A DNA stretch of 32,443 nt from Myxococcota bacterium (GTDB taxonomy: Bacteria > Myxococcota_A > Polyangia > JAAYKL01): assembly GCA_025453525.1 (NCBI GenBank), contig JALOQD010000009.1:1710-34152 (forward strand), given 5' to 3'. Of this stretch, positions 16,366 to 27,244 are shown piece after piece (within the stretch, counting starts at the first letter, position 1; the number at the start of each line of letters is the position of its first letter). The notes below the pieces were generated by a model. It saw only the letters and a program-made list of their open reading frames with translations. It was not told the DNA's origin and ran no database searches. A program made the position numbers and the translations under genes.

Positions 16366-17847
16366 ATGCGAACAAAACATTCACTTCGCGGCGTGCTCGC
16401 CTTGACCGTGATGTTCATGGGTCGATTCGCCTTGGGAGTGGAGCCGCTCCCCGGGGTGCCGGCGGCGACGGCTGGGCAGCCCGTGGCGGCAGAACCGACC
16501 GAACCGTCAGAAGCGCAGGATGCCACGCGGTCCCTGGAGAGCAGGCTCGCGGCAGTGGAGGCCGAGCTCGCGGCGATGAAGGAGCAACAGGTCACCGAGC
16601 GACCGTGGGAGGAGGAGGATCTCGTCGAGGAATTCGAGCCGACGCTCAGTGTGCACGGGTTCTTCGATTTGACCTTCTCCTACTCTGACGTGCCAGACAA
16701 CAGCCCTCTGCTGGTGTACATGATGCCCTACCCCACCTTTCTCATGTCGAGCGTCAATGTGTTCGTAGACGCCAAGCCCACGAAGACCTTTTCGACCACG
16801 GTGGAGATTGGGTTCCATTTCATGCCCGCGGGTTTGTACCGCGAGCCAGCCCTCTACTCCTCCGAGGGCGCGCGGCTCAAAGACGCCAAGCGGGACGACC
16901 CCTGGATCCGCGACAGCGCGACGACGGCCCTTTCCTTCCCAGGCACGACGCGCATCGTCCGGGCCCAGGCCAGCTATCAGCCCCGCGACTGGTTCGGGAT
17001 CACGGCTGGCAAATTCGTGACCCCCTACGGCATCTGGAACGTGGAACACGCGCCCACCGTGGTGCTCCCAGCTCATGTGCCGTACCTACAGGTACGCCAG
17101 ATGATGCCCCTGGAGCAACTCGGTCTCCAGGCGTTCGGTCGCGTGTTCTTCGGCAGCAGCACCTATCTCGACTACGCGGTGACCCTGTCCAATGGCCGCG
17201 CGAATATCGTGAATACCGACATCGGGGATCTCGATAAGAACAAGGCCTTGGGCTTGGGACTCGGCCTGTCCTACGACTCGGCCGGACTGCTCCTCAAGGC
17301 CGGTGGCTACCTCTACTACGGCAAGCTGTCGGACTCCGAGCCGCGGGTGACCGTCAACGAGTCCGGCGGGTTCGAAAGCGCCAAGATGGTGCAGTTATCC
17401 AGCTACCACGAGCTCATCGCGGCTTTCCATGTGCTCACCGAGTACAAGGGGCTGCGCTTTCAGGGAGAGCTCCTTACGACGCGAGGCACAGTCATCAAGC
17501 CCCAGCAAGCGAGCGTCATGGACCTCGCCCTTGCCGCGCAAGACCCTACGCCCGGGCGTTATTACCAGGCCTCCTGGAACGGCTTGGGCGCTTACTTGCT
17601 CCTAGCCTATACCCTGCCCATTGCGCTCATCGAGCCGATCCGCATCATCCCTTACGCGGTGTACGAGTACAACAAAACACGGGATACCCAGCCGTACTTC
17701 AACGTCCAGTACGTGGCCGGTGGGCTCACCGTGAGACCCCAGGCCGACCTGGCCCTCAAGCTGGAGTACGTCCGGTTCTTCTTGGATAAAGAGATTTACA
17801 AAGGCGATATGTCTATGTATGCCGCTCAGATCGCGGTGAGCTTCTGA
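16366..17847 (+). CDS. Outer-membrane porin-like beta-barrel with N-terminal coiled coil
   Basis: 493 residues. A signal peptide ends near RFALG and is followed by a Pro/Ala linker. A short coiled coil (TRSLESRLAAVEAELAAMKE) may trimerise the protein or tie it to peptidoglycan. A long beta-rich domain rich in Tyr/Gly/aromatic turns ends in AAQIAVSF with the terminal Phe expected of outer-membrane barrels. The phrase RDWFGITAGKFVTPYGIWN is typical of porins of the phosphate-selective/OprO-P-like broad group (fold-level similarity only). No clear Shine-Dalgarno is seen before ATG 16366. The stop is 10 bases before the PstS-like gene, so the pair is likely an operon; the context suggests uptake of an anion such as phosphate, but this is inference. 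Confidence 0.75.
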   Translation: MRTKHSLRGVLALTVMFMGRFALGVEPLPGVPAATAGQPVAAEPTEPSEAQDATRSLESRLAAVEAELAAMKEQQVTERPWEEEDLVEEFEPTLSVHGFFDLTFSYSDVPDNSPLLVYMMPYPTFLMSSVNVFVDAKPTKTFSTTVEIGFHFMPAGLYREPALYSSEGARLKDAKRDDPWIRDSATTALSFPGTTRIVRAQASYQPRDWFGITAGKFVTPYGIWNVEHAPTVVLPAHVPYLQVRQMMPLEQLGLQAFGRVFFGSSTYLDYAVTLSNGRANIVNTDIGDLDKNKALGLGLGLSYDSAGLLLKAGGYLYYGKLSDSEPRVTVNESGGFESAKMVQLSSYHELIAAFHVLTEYKGLRFQGELLTTRGTVIKPQQASVMDLALAAQDPTPGRYYQASWNGLGAYLLLAYTLPIALIEPIRIIPYAVYEYNKTRDTQPYFNVQYVAGGLTVRPQADLALKLEYVRFFLDKEIYKGDMSMYAAQIAVSF

Positions 17848-17857
17848 GGAGGCGATC

Positions 17858-18322
17858 ATGAAACCTATGACGATCGCACTCGGACTTTTCGCGCTCCTCG
17901 CGGCGCTCGGTATCGCGTGCCCCGCAGCTGCCGACGGTCCAGACGATATTCTCATCGTGGCCAACAAATCCGTGCAGGAGAACGCCCTCTCTCTCGATGA
18001 AGTGCGCCTCATCTTTCTCAAGAAGCGGCGCGTCTGGGCGAGCGGCCAGGATATCGTGGTGCTGCACGACCAGTCCACCACCGCGCTGCGCCATCGCTTT
18101 GGTGCGGAAGTGCTCGGCATGACCGTAGGGGACGAAATGCGATACTGGCGCGATGAGGCCGTGCGCAGCAGTCTCAAGGCCCCCAAGGAGATCGAGACCA
18201 AGGGCCATGAGAGGCTCAGGGCCGTGTTCTCGAAAAAGGGGGCCATCAGTTACGTGCTGCGGCGAGACTACGTAAAAGACGTGGTGAAGATCCTCGCGGT
18301 GGTAGGGGCCAAAGCGCCCTAG
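17858..18322 (+). CDS. Short PstS-like periplasmic protein (PBP-like domain)
   Basis: 154 residues. A signal peptide ends at about PAAADG. The domain has the landmarks of the small phosphate-binding-like family: LSLDEVRLIFLKKRRVWASG, VVLHDQSTTALRHRF, MRYWRDEA and KKGAISYVLR. It is about half the length of a full PstS, and no ABC transporter genes follow, so it may be a scavenging or sensing protein rather than a transporter subunit. GAGGAGG six bases before ATG 17858 is an excellent ribosome site. It follows the porin by 10 bases and ends 16 bases from the oppositely oriented receiver gene. Confidence 0.8.
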   Translation: MKPMTIALGLFALLAALGIACPAAADGPDDILIVANKSVQENALSLDEVRLIFLKKRRVWASGQDIVVLHDQSTTALRHRFGAEVLGMTVGDEMRYWRDEAVRSSLKAPKEIETKGHERLRAVFSKKGAISYVLRRDYVKDVVKILAVVGAKAP

Positions 18323-18338
18323 TACCGCAGACCGGAAT

Positions 18339-18824
18339 TTAAAGACCTAGAAAACCAGGGCCAAACCCGTACTCTTCGGCCCGCGCCCCATCCTCCTTGA
18401 TGCAGCGTCGCGCAGCATCGAGCAAAAGGGCTTTGAGCTTTTCGTAGTCCCAAGGCTTGGCGACGTACTTCCAGAGCAGGTCTTTGTTGAGGGCGTCGAT
18501 GACCACGTTGATATCGCTGTAGCCTGTGAGCAGGATGCGCACCGTGGAGGGGTCGATGTTTTTTATTTTTTCAAGGAGCTCGATGCCTGTCATCTCAGGC
18601 ATGCGCTGATCGGAGATCACCAGCCGCGGCGAGTGTTCCTTGAATTTGGCGAGGGCATCGGGCGCCGAGGTAGCGTGATAGATGTCGAAATGGCGCGAAA
18701 AGGTCTCCCGCAGGGACTCCACGATTTCGGCCTCGTCGTCGACGATGAGAAGCCCCAGCTTTTTGATGTTTTCTTCTTCTGTGACCTTGCCTGTCTTGCG
18801 AAACTCTTTCCATCCGCCGCTCAT
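18339..18824 (-). CDS. Stand-alone response-regulator receiver
   Basis: 161 residues, a single REC domain with no output domain. The acidic pair Asp29-Asp30 (LIVDDEAE), phosphoacceptor Asp72 (ISDQRMPEMTG), Thr100 (ILLTGYSD) and Lys123 (YVAKPWD) are all in place, so it should be phosphorylated normally. The KPWD ending is typical of receivers that work with multi-step or HD-GYP-type systems. After it only an amphipathic stretch (ARRCIKEDGARAEEYG) remains. ATG 18824 is preferred because AAGGGAG stands nine bases upstream; ATG 18833 would leave that site one base away. It is the last gene of the kinase-tnaA-receiver cluster, 84 bases after tryptophanase. Confidence 0.9.
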   Translation of the reverse strand: MSGGWKEFRKTGKVTEEENIKKLGLLIVDDEAEIVESLRETFSRHFDIYHATSAPDALAKFKEHSPRLVISDQRMPEMTGIELLEKIKNIDPSTVRILLTGYSDINVVIDALNKDLLWKYVAKPWDYEKLKALLLDAARRCIKEDGARAEEYGFGPGFLGL

Positions 18825-18908
18825 GATTTCCATCTCCCTTTCAGAAAGGCCCTTGGCTTTCGGCGGAGCGCTGCGAAGCGCGTCCCCTCCTCGACGACTC
18901 GCGAGCCG

Positions 18909-20303
18909 TCACACGTATTTAAATGTGGAGACAAAGTGCCGAATGCCCGGCAGTTCTTTGTCGAACATGAGTCCGCTGCGACGGCTACCCTCGGTTTTGC
19001 GGACCGTGTCCGCGACATCGACGACGTACTCGAGGTGCTCCTTGCCGTACACGCGTCGCGGCAGAGCGAGTCGGCAGAGATCCAGAGCCGGACGGATGTT
19101 GTCACCGTTGTCCGGATCCCGACCGATGAGGTTGGAGCCGACTTCGACCGGTCGCACGGCGCCTTCTTTGTACATCTCTACGCACAGTAGCTGGGCTGGG
19201 AACTGATCCTCGGGCACATGGGGGAAAAAACGGCGACCGTCGATGAAGACCGCGTGGCCACCCACTGGCTCGACGATAGGCACGCCGACCTCATTAAGCC
19301 ACTTTCCGAGCATCCGACTCTGACTGATGCGGTGAACGAGGTAGTCCTCTTGCACGACTTCCTCAAGCCCCTGAGCCAGGGCTTCCATCATCAGGCCGCT
19401 CATGCCGCCGTAAGTGAAGAACCCCTCGAACAAAATGGTCGGAACCTTGAGCGCTTCGTACAGACCCTGATCGCGAGTCGCCACGAGCCCCCCCATGGGC
19501 ACGATGGCGTCTTTCTTGGAGCTCATGGTGCATCCGTCGACGCAGTCGAACATCTCCCTTACGATCTGGGGGATGGTCTTTTTTTCATAGCCGGCTTCGC
19601 GCTCCTTGATAAAGTAGGCGTTCTCGGCAAACCGGGCCGCGTCAAAGTAAACCCTGACGCCTTTGCCGTGGGCGAGCTCGCTCACCGCGTGGATGTTCTC
19701 CAGGGACACCGGTTGTCCGCCGCCGGAATTGCAGGTGACTGTGATGAGGACATAGGCGATGTTCTTGGGGCCGAATTCGTCGATAGTGGCGCGCAGTTTC
19801 TCGAGGTCGACGTTGCCCTTGAACGGGTGCATGGTCTGTGAGCTCTTGCCTTCCTTGATAGTGCAATCGACACAGCGACCGCCAGCGAATTCGATGTGCG
19901 CCTTGGTGGTGTCGAAGTGCGAGTTGCCAGGCACGACTCGGTTCTTTTTAACGAGCACCGAGTTGAGCACCTTCTCCGCGCCGCGTCCCTGGTGAGAAGG
20001 CAGCACGTACGGCAATCCCGTGAGATTCTGGAACGTCTCGGCGAGCCTGTGGAAACTGCGCGAGCCGGCGTAGGACTCGTCGCCCATCATCATGCCGGCG
20101 AGCTGGGCGTTGCTGATACTGCCCGTGCCGCTGTCTGTGAGAAGATCGATGTAAACATCTTCCGCCCGGATATTGAACATGTTGAGGCCCGCGCGCTCGA
20201 TCACCGCGAGTCGTTCGTCCAGCGGGATGAGCCTGATAGGCTCGATGACCTTGGCCTTGAACGGAACGATTTGCCTGTTGCTCTCTCGATGATTTCCGCT
20301 CAT
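18909..20303 (-). CDS. tnaA: Tryptophanase
   Basis: Cleaves L-tryptophan to indole, pyruvate and ammonia with pyridoxal phosphate, in the cytoplasm. It has 464 residues, the normal length. Landmarks are IYIDLLTDSGT-like YIDLLTDSGTGSIS, MMMGDESYAGSRSF, LPSHQGRGAEKVL, DAARFAENAYFIKE and CTMSSKKDAIVPMGG, the second Lys (Lys264) carrying PLP. The close relative tyrosine phenol-lyase has a substrate-binding Arg in a MERG motif; here the place reads PVEVGSNLIGRDP, as in tryptophanases, so indole production is favoured. AAGGAG lies five bases before ATG 20303 (a GTG stands just before). It starts 19 bases after the histidine kinase. No tnaC-type leader or TnaB permease is present, so control must differ from Escherichia coli. 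Confidence 0.93.
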   Translation of the reverse strand: MSGNHRESNRQIVPFKAKVIEPIRLIPLDERLAVIERAGLNMFNIRAEDVYIDLLTDSGTGSISNAQLAGMMMGDESYAGSRSFHRLAETFQNLTGLPYVLPSHQGRGAEKVLNSVLVKKNRVVPGNSHFDTTKAHIEFAGGRCVDCTIKEGKSSQTMHPFKGNVDLEKLRATIDEFGPKNIAYVLITVTCNSGGGQPVSLENIHAVSELAHGKGVRVYFDAARFAENAYFIKEREAGYEKKTIPQIVREMFDCVDGCTMSSKKDAIVPMGGLVATRDQGLYEALKVPTILFEGFFTYGGMSGLMMEALAQGLEEVVQEDYLVHRISQSRMLGKWLNEVGVPIVEPVGGHAVFIDGRRFFPHVPEDQFPAQLLCVEMYKEGAVRPVEVGSNLIGRDPDNGDNIRPALDLCRLALPRRVYGKEHLEYVVDVADTVRKTEGSRRSGLMFDKELPGIRHFVSTFKYV

Positions 20304-20322
20304 CACGTCTCCTTAGAATCCT

Positions 20323-21996
<1,674 letters not shown>

Positions 21997-22134
21997 TTCC
22001 GTTCTTGTTTCTGCTGCTCTCGTTGATATTCGCGGTTCTATGTCGCCGTTCGCCTGTGGCTGCCCTTGGCTACTAGAGCGACCAGGGCGAGCCTAGCGCG
22101 GTCGACATGCCTGAGCAAGCAAACGAGATGTGGT

Positions 22135-22533
22135 TTAGGGCACTTTGTCCGGATCGATGGCTTCGTTGATCCAGCGCAGTGCGATATCCTCCCAGTTCGG
22201 CTCCTTGTCGGCGTTGATGTAGCGCTCCCAGTCGTAAATGCCTGTTTCCTTGGCGATGCGCCGAAACTGCATTGTCAGCACCGCGCTGGACAAAATCACT
22301 GCCGAGCGTTTCATTCCCTTTTCCTTATACAAGCGCTGACCGTCCCGCATCGCGATTTGGGCGTCGTCGGTGAGCGGTAAAAGGGTGCGCATGTCGACGA
22401 ACACGCCAAATGGCGGTTCGGCCTTAGACAGCAGCGCGCGCGATTGCTCGAGCCAGGCGCTCATTTCGGCTCGGTCGATGGTACCGCCGAATGTGAGCCA
22501 ATATCCGAACAGCCGCTTTTCGATAGAATACAT
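22135..22533 (-). CDS. Small SpoIIAA/STAS-like protein
   Basis: 132 residues, cytoplasmic, no signal or membrane segment. The pattern fits the SpoIIAA-like/STAS fold: a starting strand YSIEKRLFGYWLTFGGTID, a helix EMSAWLEQSRALL, a strand FGVFVDMRTLLPL, a helix AQIAMRDGQRLYKEKG and a strand RSAVILSSAVLTMQF. The C-terminal helix includes YDWERYINAD. Similar proteins are linked to signalling, but no specific role can be given, and the fold call is by eye. ATG 22533 is chosen (GAAAGGG seven bases upstream); an in-frame TTG at 22560 is less likely. It is oriented like the kinase gene, 138 bases upstream of it, and could belong to the same transcript. Confidence 0.7.
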   Translation of the reverse strand: MYSIEKRLFGYWLTFGGTIDRAEMSAWLEQSRALLSKAEPPFGVFVDMRTLLPLTDDAQIAMRDGQRLYKEKGMKRSAVILSSAVLTMQFRRIAKETGIYDWERYINADKEPNWEDIALRWINEAIDPDKVP

Positions 22534-22728
22534 TTTCAAACCCTTTCGCGCAGAGTCCAAAGTGCGTCAGCTAGGCGGCGCGAGCCCGCACGACCGTAGC
22601 AGAACCCCTGCGCGAATGACAACTGATCTGAAGGGAGGCTTCTGGCTCCCGCCACTGTCCTCTGGCCGGAAATCCTGAGCAGCGCAGGGCCGGGATGCGC
22701 TATACTTCGGCCCAAATGAGGTGAAGCC

Positions 22729-25272
22729 ATGATGAGGTCGGTTCTTGTTTTCGCAGCGGGTATTCTATTCCTCTCGAGTGCGACGGGCTGTTCCGACAAC
22801 AGCTCGGGCAGCCAGGATTCTGAATCGGACGACAGCGGCGGCTCGAACGGGAGCGACAGTGGGACGAGCAGCGACACGACAAGCGATAGCGACGAGCCCG
22901 GGCTCGACGTGACCTTGTGGGGTGAGCGCATTCCCGGCCGCATTCTCGGGTTGTCCATCCAAGGACGCCACCTGTGGATCGGCACGGCGTTCGTCCTCGA
23001 CCCGGCTGATCGCTCTGGGGCGACCGCACTCGCTGGCTTGGCGCGCCTCGATCTCGACAGCGGCGAGGTAGAGTACCTCGGCGACGAGCTGCCGCAGGAG
23101 ACCAAGTGGATCGGCGCTGTCGGACCCGTGGATACGGCCGACGTCATCGAAGACGGCGACCGGGCCATCGCGCTCTCGCGCTTGGGGCTGCTCGTCATTG
23201 AGAACGACGCTGTGACTCTGCACGAGCTGGAGGTCGAGCCGGGGGTGAAGGCCGTGCCCATGGCCATGGCCCTGGACCGCAGCGACAGCCGCGCCTACCT
23301 GTGGGTGGGAACGAACCAGGGCCTGCTCGGTCTCAATGCCGACACCTTGGAGCTGGAGCAGCGCTTCGCCATGGCCGAGCTGGGAACAGACAGCGTCGGG
23401 AGCTTGGCCATCGATCCTTCGACTGGCGCGGTATTTGCGGCTCTGCACGACCTCGACGGCCCGGGGCTCGGCTCGGGCGTGGCGCGGGTACTTCCCAGCC
23501 TTGTGTCCTTCTTCTCGCCCGGTGACCAAGGCACTGGACTGGGGTCGGTCGGAGACGTGGTGTTCGATTCTGTGTGGAAGGCGGCACTGTTCGCTGTGTC
23601 GAATTTCAGCGCGCAGGGCGGCGGAGTCCTTCGGTGGGACGGCGTGGTGGCGAGGACCGTGGCGAGCGAAGGACAGCTCGGCCTCCCCGGTTGCGGGCTC
23701 CCGTGCGCCTTTGGTCCGAGCGATCTGGCCCTCGACTCGGAAGCGCGCTTGCTCATCGTGGGCGGCAGGCTCACCAGCACCATGAGTGGTCTTCTGGGCG
23801 GCGGTCTCGTGGTCCTCGACCTCGAGACAGGTCAGATGGCCGGCGACATCCTAGGGCAGCTCCGCTTGCCTGGCGCGCATGTGACCGCCTTGATCTACGA
23901 CCCGCAGACCAAGCGGACCTACGCGTCGCTTGCCGCTCCGTGCAGCGACGTCCATCTGGGCAACCTCGGCCTGTTCGCCCTTTCGTTCGCGAAAGACGGC
24001 TCCTTGCAAGTCGAGCGGCCCATCTTGTCCGGCGTTCGTTCTCTCCTCGAAACAGGCGAGGGAATGCTCGTCGGTCTGCGGGACGAAATGCCGGGCGCGT
24101 CCTGCGAGGGGCTCTTGGTGCAGACAGGGCTGGTGCGACTGCAGTCCAATCGCTCGGGACTGCTGTTGCCCCTGGGTTTGGCGCACCAGGTAACGGAGAT
24201 CCTGCCAGATGCCGGCCCAGTGGCGCTCGACGCGGTGGGCGATGATGCCTTCGCGGTCGGGACGTGGCGCGACGGCACGCTCATCGGAGGCCTTGCCGAC
24301 GGCCTCGTCATCAATCAGGCCCTCGAACCCGGGGTATCGCTTCTCACCTCGGACATCGCGTTTGCCGGGGCAGACAAGGTGTGGCTCAGCGGGCCAGCCA
24401 CCCACGACAACGGCGATCCGGACGTACTCGCCGACAAGGGACCGCGGGGCGCGGCGTCGTTCATCCTCGGTCCCGGGCCGTCGCTTTCGGAAATCAAGCA
24501 TTATGTTCGTCTTGCAACGTCCGAAGGGGAAATCGGAGGTCTGCCGTCGAGCAATGTCACGGACATCTTGCCAAAGGGCGACGGCTCAGCCCTCTTGGGC
24601 CTTGGGATCGAGCGATTGCGCGGCGTTTACGATCGGGATGAGGGCCAGCCCTTCGTGTTCGAGGGAGAGACCCGAGAAGGGGGCCTAGCGGTCATCGACG
24701 AGCAAGGGCAGCTCTCGGTGCTACAGGCCGGAGCGCCGCTGTCCGACGTGCGGGCCATCGCCTTGGCCGACGACGGCCTCTTGCATGTGCTCGACGCCTC
24801 GAGTGGGTACGCAACGTGGGATCTGTCTGGGAACAGCTCCCCGAAGCTCGCTTCTCTCCCTGGGCCAGGCGCGCCGAAAGGGTCGATCCCCCGGTCTCTC
24901 TGGCTCGGCAAGGGCGGCGATCTGGCCGCGACCTTTGATACAGGAGCACTCGTGTGGCTCGGGGGCAATGCGGCGTTCCTCGACGAGTTCGGCGACTGCT
25001 GGCGCATGGAGCTCCGCAGCGGCGGCGGGCTGCTCATCGGCTCGGATCGGGGCCTCGTGCGCGTGGTCCACGGCGGTCAAGACGACGTCTCCGAGCCTGC
25101 GCCGGTCGAGGCCTTTGATCCGCCCTTCAAGAGCTTTGAGCAAGACACCGACAGCGGCACTGACAGCGATTGTCTCACCCAAGGAGAGATATGCGCTGGA
25201 GCCATGGAGGATTGCTGCGAGGGACTCGTGTGTGGTGGCTCGGGGTTTGCCCTTGCCTGCGTCCCCCAATGA
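22729..25272 (+). CDS. Large beta-propeller-like lipoprotein with C-terminal cystine-knot-like module
   Basis: 847 residues. The signal ends in SSATGC (Cys21), followed by a Ser/Asp/Gly-rich linker to about residue 60. The body has repeated blocks of strands with motifs such as GLARLDLDSGEVEYLG, LWVGTNQGLLGLNADTLEL and GGLVVLDLETGQMAGD, as in WD40/YVTN-type or two-component-sensor-type propellers. The final 33 residues (815-847) hold six Cys spaced C-x6-C-x6-CC-x4-C-x8-C, the framework of inhibitor cystine knots, so the end is probably disulfide-bonded and exposed. GAGGTGAA precedes ATG 22729, and TATACT at 22701-22706 may be a -10 box. No partner gene is obvious; function unknown. Confidence 0.8.
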   Translation: MMRSVLVFAAGILFLSSATGCSDNSSGSQDSESDDSGGSNGSDSGTSSDTTSDSDEPGLDVTLWGERIPGRILGLSIQGRHLWIGTAFVLDPADRSGATALAGLARLDLDSGEVEYLGDELPQETKWIGAVGPVDTADVIEDGDRAIALSRLGLLVIENDAVTLHELEVEPGVKAVPMAMALDRSDSRAYLWVGTNQGLLGLNADTLELEQRFAMAELGTDSVGSLAIDPSTGAVFAALHDLDGPGLGSGVARVLPSLVSFFSPGDQGTGLGSVGDVVFDSVWKAALFAVSNFSAQGGGVLRWDGVVARTVASEGQLGLPGCGLPCAFGPSDLALDSEARLLIVGGRLTSTMSGLLGGGLVVLDLETGQMAGDILGQLRLPGAHVTALIYDPQTKRTYASLAAPCSDVHLGNLGLFALSFAKDGSLQVERPILSGVRSLLETGEGMLVGLRDEMPGASCEGLLVQTGLVRLQSNRSGLLLPLGLAHQVTEILPDAGPVALDAVGDDAFAVGTWRDGTLIGGLADGLVINQALEPGVSLLTSDIAFAGADKVWLSGPATHDNGDPDVLADKGPRGAASFILGPGPSLSEIKHYVRLATSEGEIGGLPSSNVTDILPKGDGSALLGLGIERLRGVYDRDEGQPFVFEGETREGGLAVIDEQGQLSVLQAGAPLSDVRAIALADDGLLHVLDASSGYATWDLSGNSSPKLASLPGPGAPKGSIPRSLWLGKGGDLAATFDTGALVWLGGNAAFLDEFGDCWRMELRSGGGLLIGSDRGLVRVVHGGQDDVSEPAPVEAFDPPFKSFEQDTDSGTDSDCLTQGEICAGAMEDCCEGLVCGGSGFALACVPQ

Positions 25273-25741
25273 CCGAAGAGGTCCGCTGCGTCGCGGGCAA
25301 TGGCCTGTCTCCTCGCTGGCTGCGGTGCCAGTGCCTTTTTGCCGCGTAACAGCCTACGCTGTGTTCCGCCCCTGTGCAGGCGCGCTTCCACTGAGCGATG
25401 AAACCCTTGCCCCGAAGAGGACCCCGGCGTCACTAATCTGCGGGTTTCGGTGTGTTGCAGGTCCACCCGCTGTGAAAAAAACGAAGGACAATGGTCGGAA
25501 AGCGCCAGGGACATCCGATGCTCTGCCTGCGTAACCAGCTTCGCACCTGGCGTTTTAAAGGGCGGGTGCCGATATGTTTGGAATCCCGGTTGAATGGATA
25601 GGATTTCATGCCACTTAGGCGAGGAATGACCCCCCCTACATGGAAGCGGCTCGCCCTTGGCGAGGGATTTGCTTGCTTGCCGGGAACCCCCGATTTTTTT
25701 GGGGTATTCGATGAAAGATAAACAAAAGGAGCCAGTAGAGA
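25273..25741. other. 469-base intergenic region before the carboxyltransferase gene
   Basis: No convincing gene on either strand. It holds two perfect or near-perfect hairpins: CTCGCC CTT GGCGAG (25650-25664), and ACCCC ... GGGGT (25686-25705) with seven T in the loop, the latter 30 bases before the AAAGGAG ribosome site. These may be a structured leader of the downstream gene; I cannot match them to a riboswitch class. TTTTAAAG at 25554-25561 is a possible A+T-rich promoter part. Confidence 0.4.
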
Positions 25742-27094
25742 ATGACCCAAATTACCGAAACCGCGCTTCGCGACGCCCATCAGTCTCTGTTTGCCACGCG
25801 CCTGCGCCTCGGTGACGCCATGGAAGCCGCGCCGCTCCTAGACCTGGTCGGTTTCGCCTCCCTCGAGGCCTGGGGTGGGGCGACGTTCGATAGCTGTTTG
25901 CGGTTTCTCGGCGAGGATCCATGGCTCAGACTGCGCGCCCTCAAGGCCGTCTGTCCTCGCACTCCCATCCAGATGTTGCTGCGCGGCCAGAACCTCGTGG
26001 GCTACCGCCATTATGCGGACGACGTTGTCGACAAGTTCGTCGAGCTGTCTGCCCGAAACGGCGTCGATATTTTTCGCATTTTCGATGCGCTGAACGATGT
26101 GCGCAACATGGAGCGGGCCATCGATGCGGTCAAACGCGTGGGCAAGCACGCGCAGGGCACGCTGTCTTACACGACGAGTCCGTTCCACACCATCGAGCTG
26201 TATATCGAGCAGGCCAAGACCTTGGCTCAGATGGGCTGCGACTCCTTGTGCATCAAGGACATGGCCGGCATTATTTTGCCCAAGGATGCGTTCCAGTTGG
26301 TCAGCTCTCTGAAACGCGCAGTGAACCTGCCCATTGTGCTCCATTCGCACTGCACCGCCGGGCTCGCGCCCATGTCGTACCAGGCGGCTATCGGTGCTGG
26401 GGTGGATCGTCTGGATTGCGCCATTTCGCCGTTTGCCGGTGGCACGTCCCAACCAGCCACAGAGTCCGTGGCCCATGCCCTCCACGGTACGGAGCAGGAT
26501 GCGGGCCTCGACCTCGTCGCCCTGGGGCATGCCACTGAGATGTGGAAGGACATACGGGCCAAGTATGAGCCGTTGATTGATCGAATTTCCGAGCGGATCG
26601 ACGCGCGGGCCCTCACTTACCAGGTTCCAGGCGGCATGCTCTCCAACCTTGTGAGCCAACTCAAGACCCAAAAGAAGATGGATAAGTTCGAGGAGGTGCT
26701 GGCCGAGGTGCCCAAGGTCCGCGCCGAAATGGGCTACCCACCCCTGGTGACGCCCACCAGCCAGATCGTCGGCGTTCAGGCCGTGTTCAACGTGCTGCTC
26801 GGCCGCTACAAGGTCGTGGGCAACGAGACCAAGGCCCTCGTCAAGGGCATGTACGGACGCACCCCAGCGCCCATTGATCCGGAGTTCAGCGCCAAGATCC
26901 TCGGCAACGAGCAGCCCATCCAAGGCCGGCCAGCCGATTGTCTCGAACCCGAGCTCGACAAGCTTCAGGCCGAATACGGCAAGACCGGCCTCATCAAGAA
27001 GCCCGAGGACCTGCTGACCCTGGCCATGAATCCCACGGTCGGCAAGGACTTTCTCTCTGGCAAGGTCAAGGCCGAAAAGGCGCCCTGGGAATAG
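25742..27094 (+). CDS. Biotin-dependent carboxyltransferase subunit (PycB/OadA/5S type), without biotin domain
   Basis: 450 residues of the pyruvate/oxaloacetate carboxyltransferase family, moving CO2 between carboxybiotin and a 2-oxo acid in the cytoplasm or at a membrane decarboxylase. The metal and catalytic residues are all present: Asp11 (LRDAHQS), Lys172 (LCIKDMAGI, the carboxylated Lys), and His201/His203 (HSHCTAGLAP). The conserved GGMLSNL and YGRTPAPIDP blocks follow. The protein stops after the conserved C-terminal helices; the biotinyl domain (AMKM) found on oxaloacetate decarboxylase alpha and pyruvate carboxylase is missing, as in transcarboxylase 5S. A separate biotin carrier must exist elsewhere. 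AAAGGAG lies 12 bases before ATG 25742. Whether the substrate couple is pyruvate carboxylation, decarboxylation or transcarboxylation cannot be told here. Confidence 0.9.
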   Translation: MTQITETALRDAHQSLFATRLRLGDAMEAAPLLDLVGFASLEAWGGATFDSCLRFLGEDPWLRLRALKAVCPRTPIQMLLRGQNLVGYRHYADDVVDKFVELSARNGVDIFRIFDALNDVRNMERAIDAVKRVGKHAQGTLSYTTSPFHTIELYIEQAKTLAQMGCDSLCIKDMAGIILPKDAFQLVSSLKRAVNLPIVLHSHCTAGLAPMSYQAAIGAGVDRLDCAISPFAGGTSQPATESVAHALHGTEQDAGLDLVALGHATEMWKDIRAKYEPLIDRISERIDARALTYQVPGGMLSNLVSQLKTQKKMDKFEEVLAEVPKVRAEMGYPPLVTPTSQIVGVQAVFNVLLGRYKVVGNETKALVKGMYGRTPAPIDPEFSAKILGNEQPIQGRPADCLEPELDKLQAEYGKTGLIKKPEDLLTLAMNPTVGKDFLSGKVKAEKAPWE

Positions 27095-27244
27095 ACAAAA
27101 AAAACGGTGACCAACGGGAGCTGGGGGCTCCGTGCGATCACGGCTCGTAGTAGTCCGGCCGATAGAGCTTGGGCCGAGCTCGAGCCTGTGGTTAGAGTCG
27201 CATCGAGCGCGTGTGAGAACCTTCGGCTAGGATAGGAGAACGCC

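Noticed and set aside
18909-20303. Tyrosine phenol-lyase
   Set aside because: The substrate-binding Arg/MERG motif of that enzyme is replaced by PVEVGS...GRDP as in tryptophanase.
27095-27244. Possible tRNA or small RNA between the carboxyltransferase and TerB-like genes
   Set aside because: No cloverleaf, no GTTC-type T-loop in the right position, and no strong hairpin.
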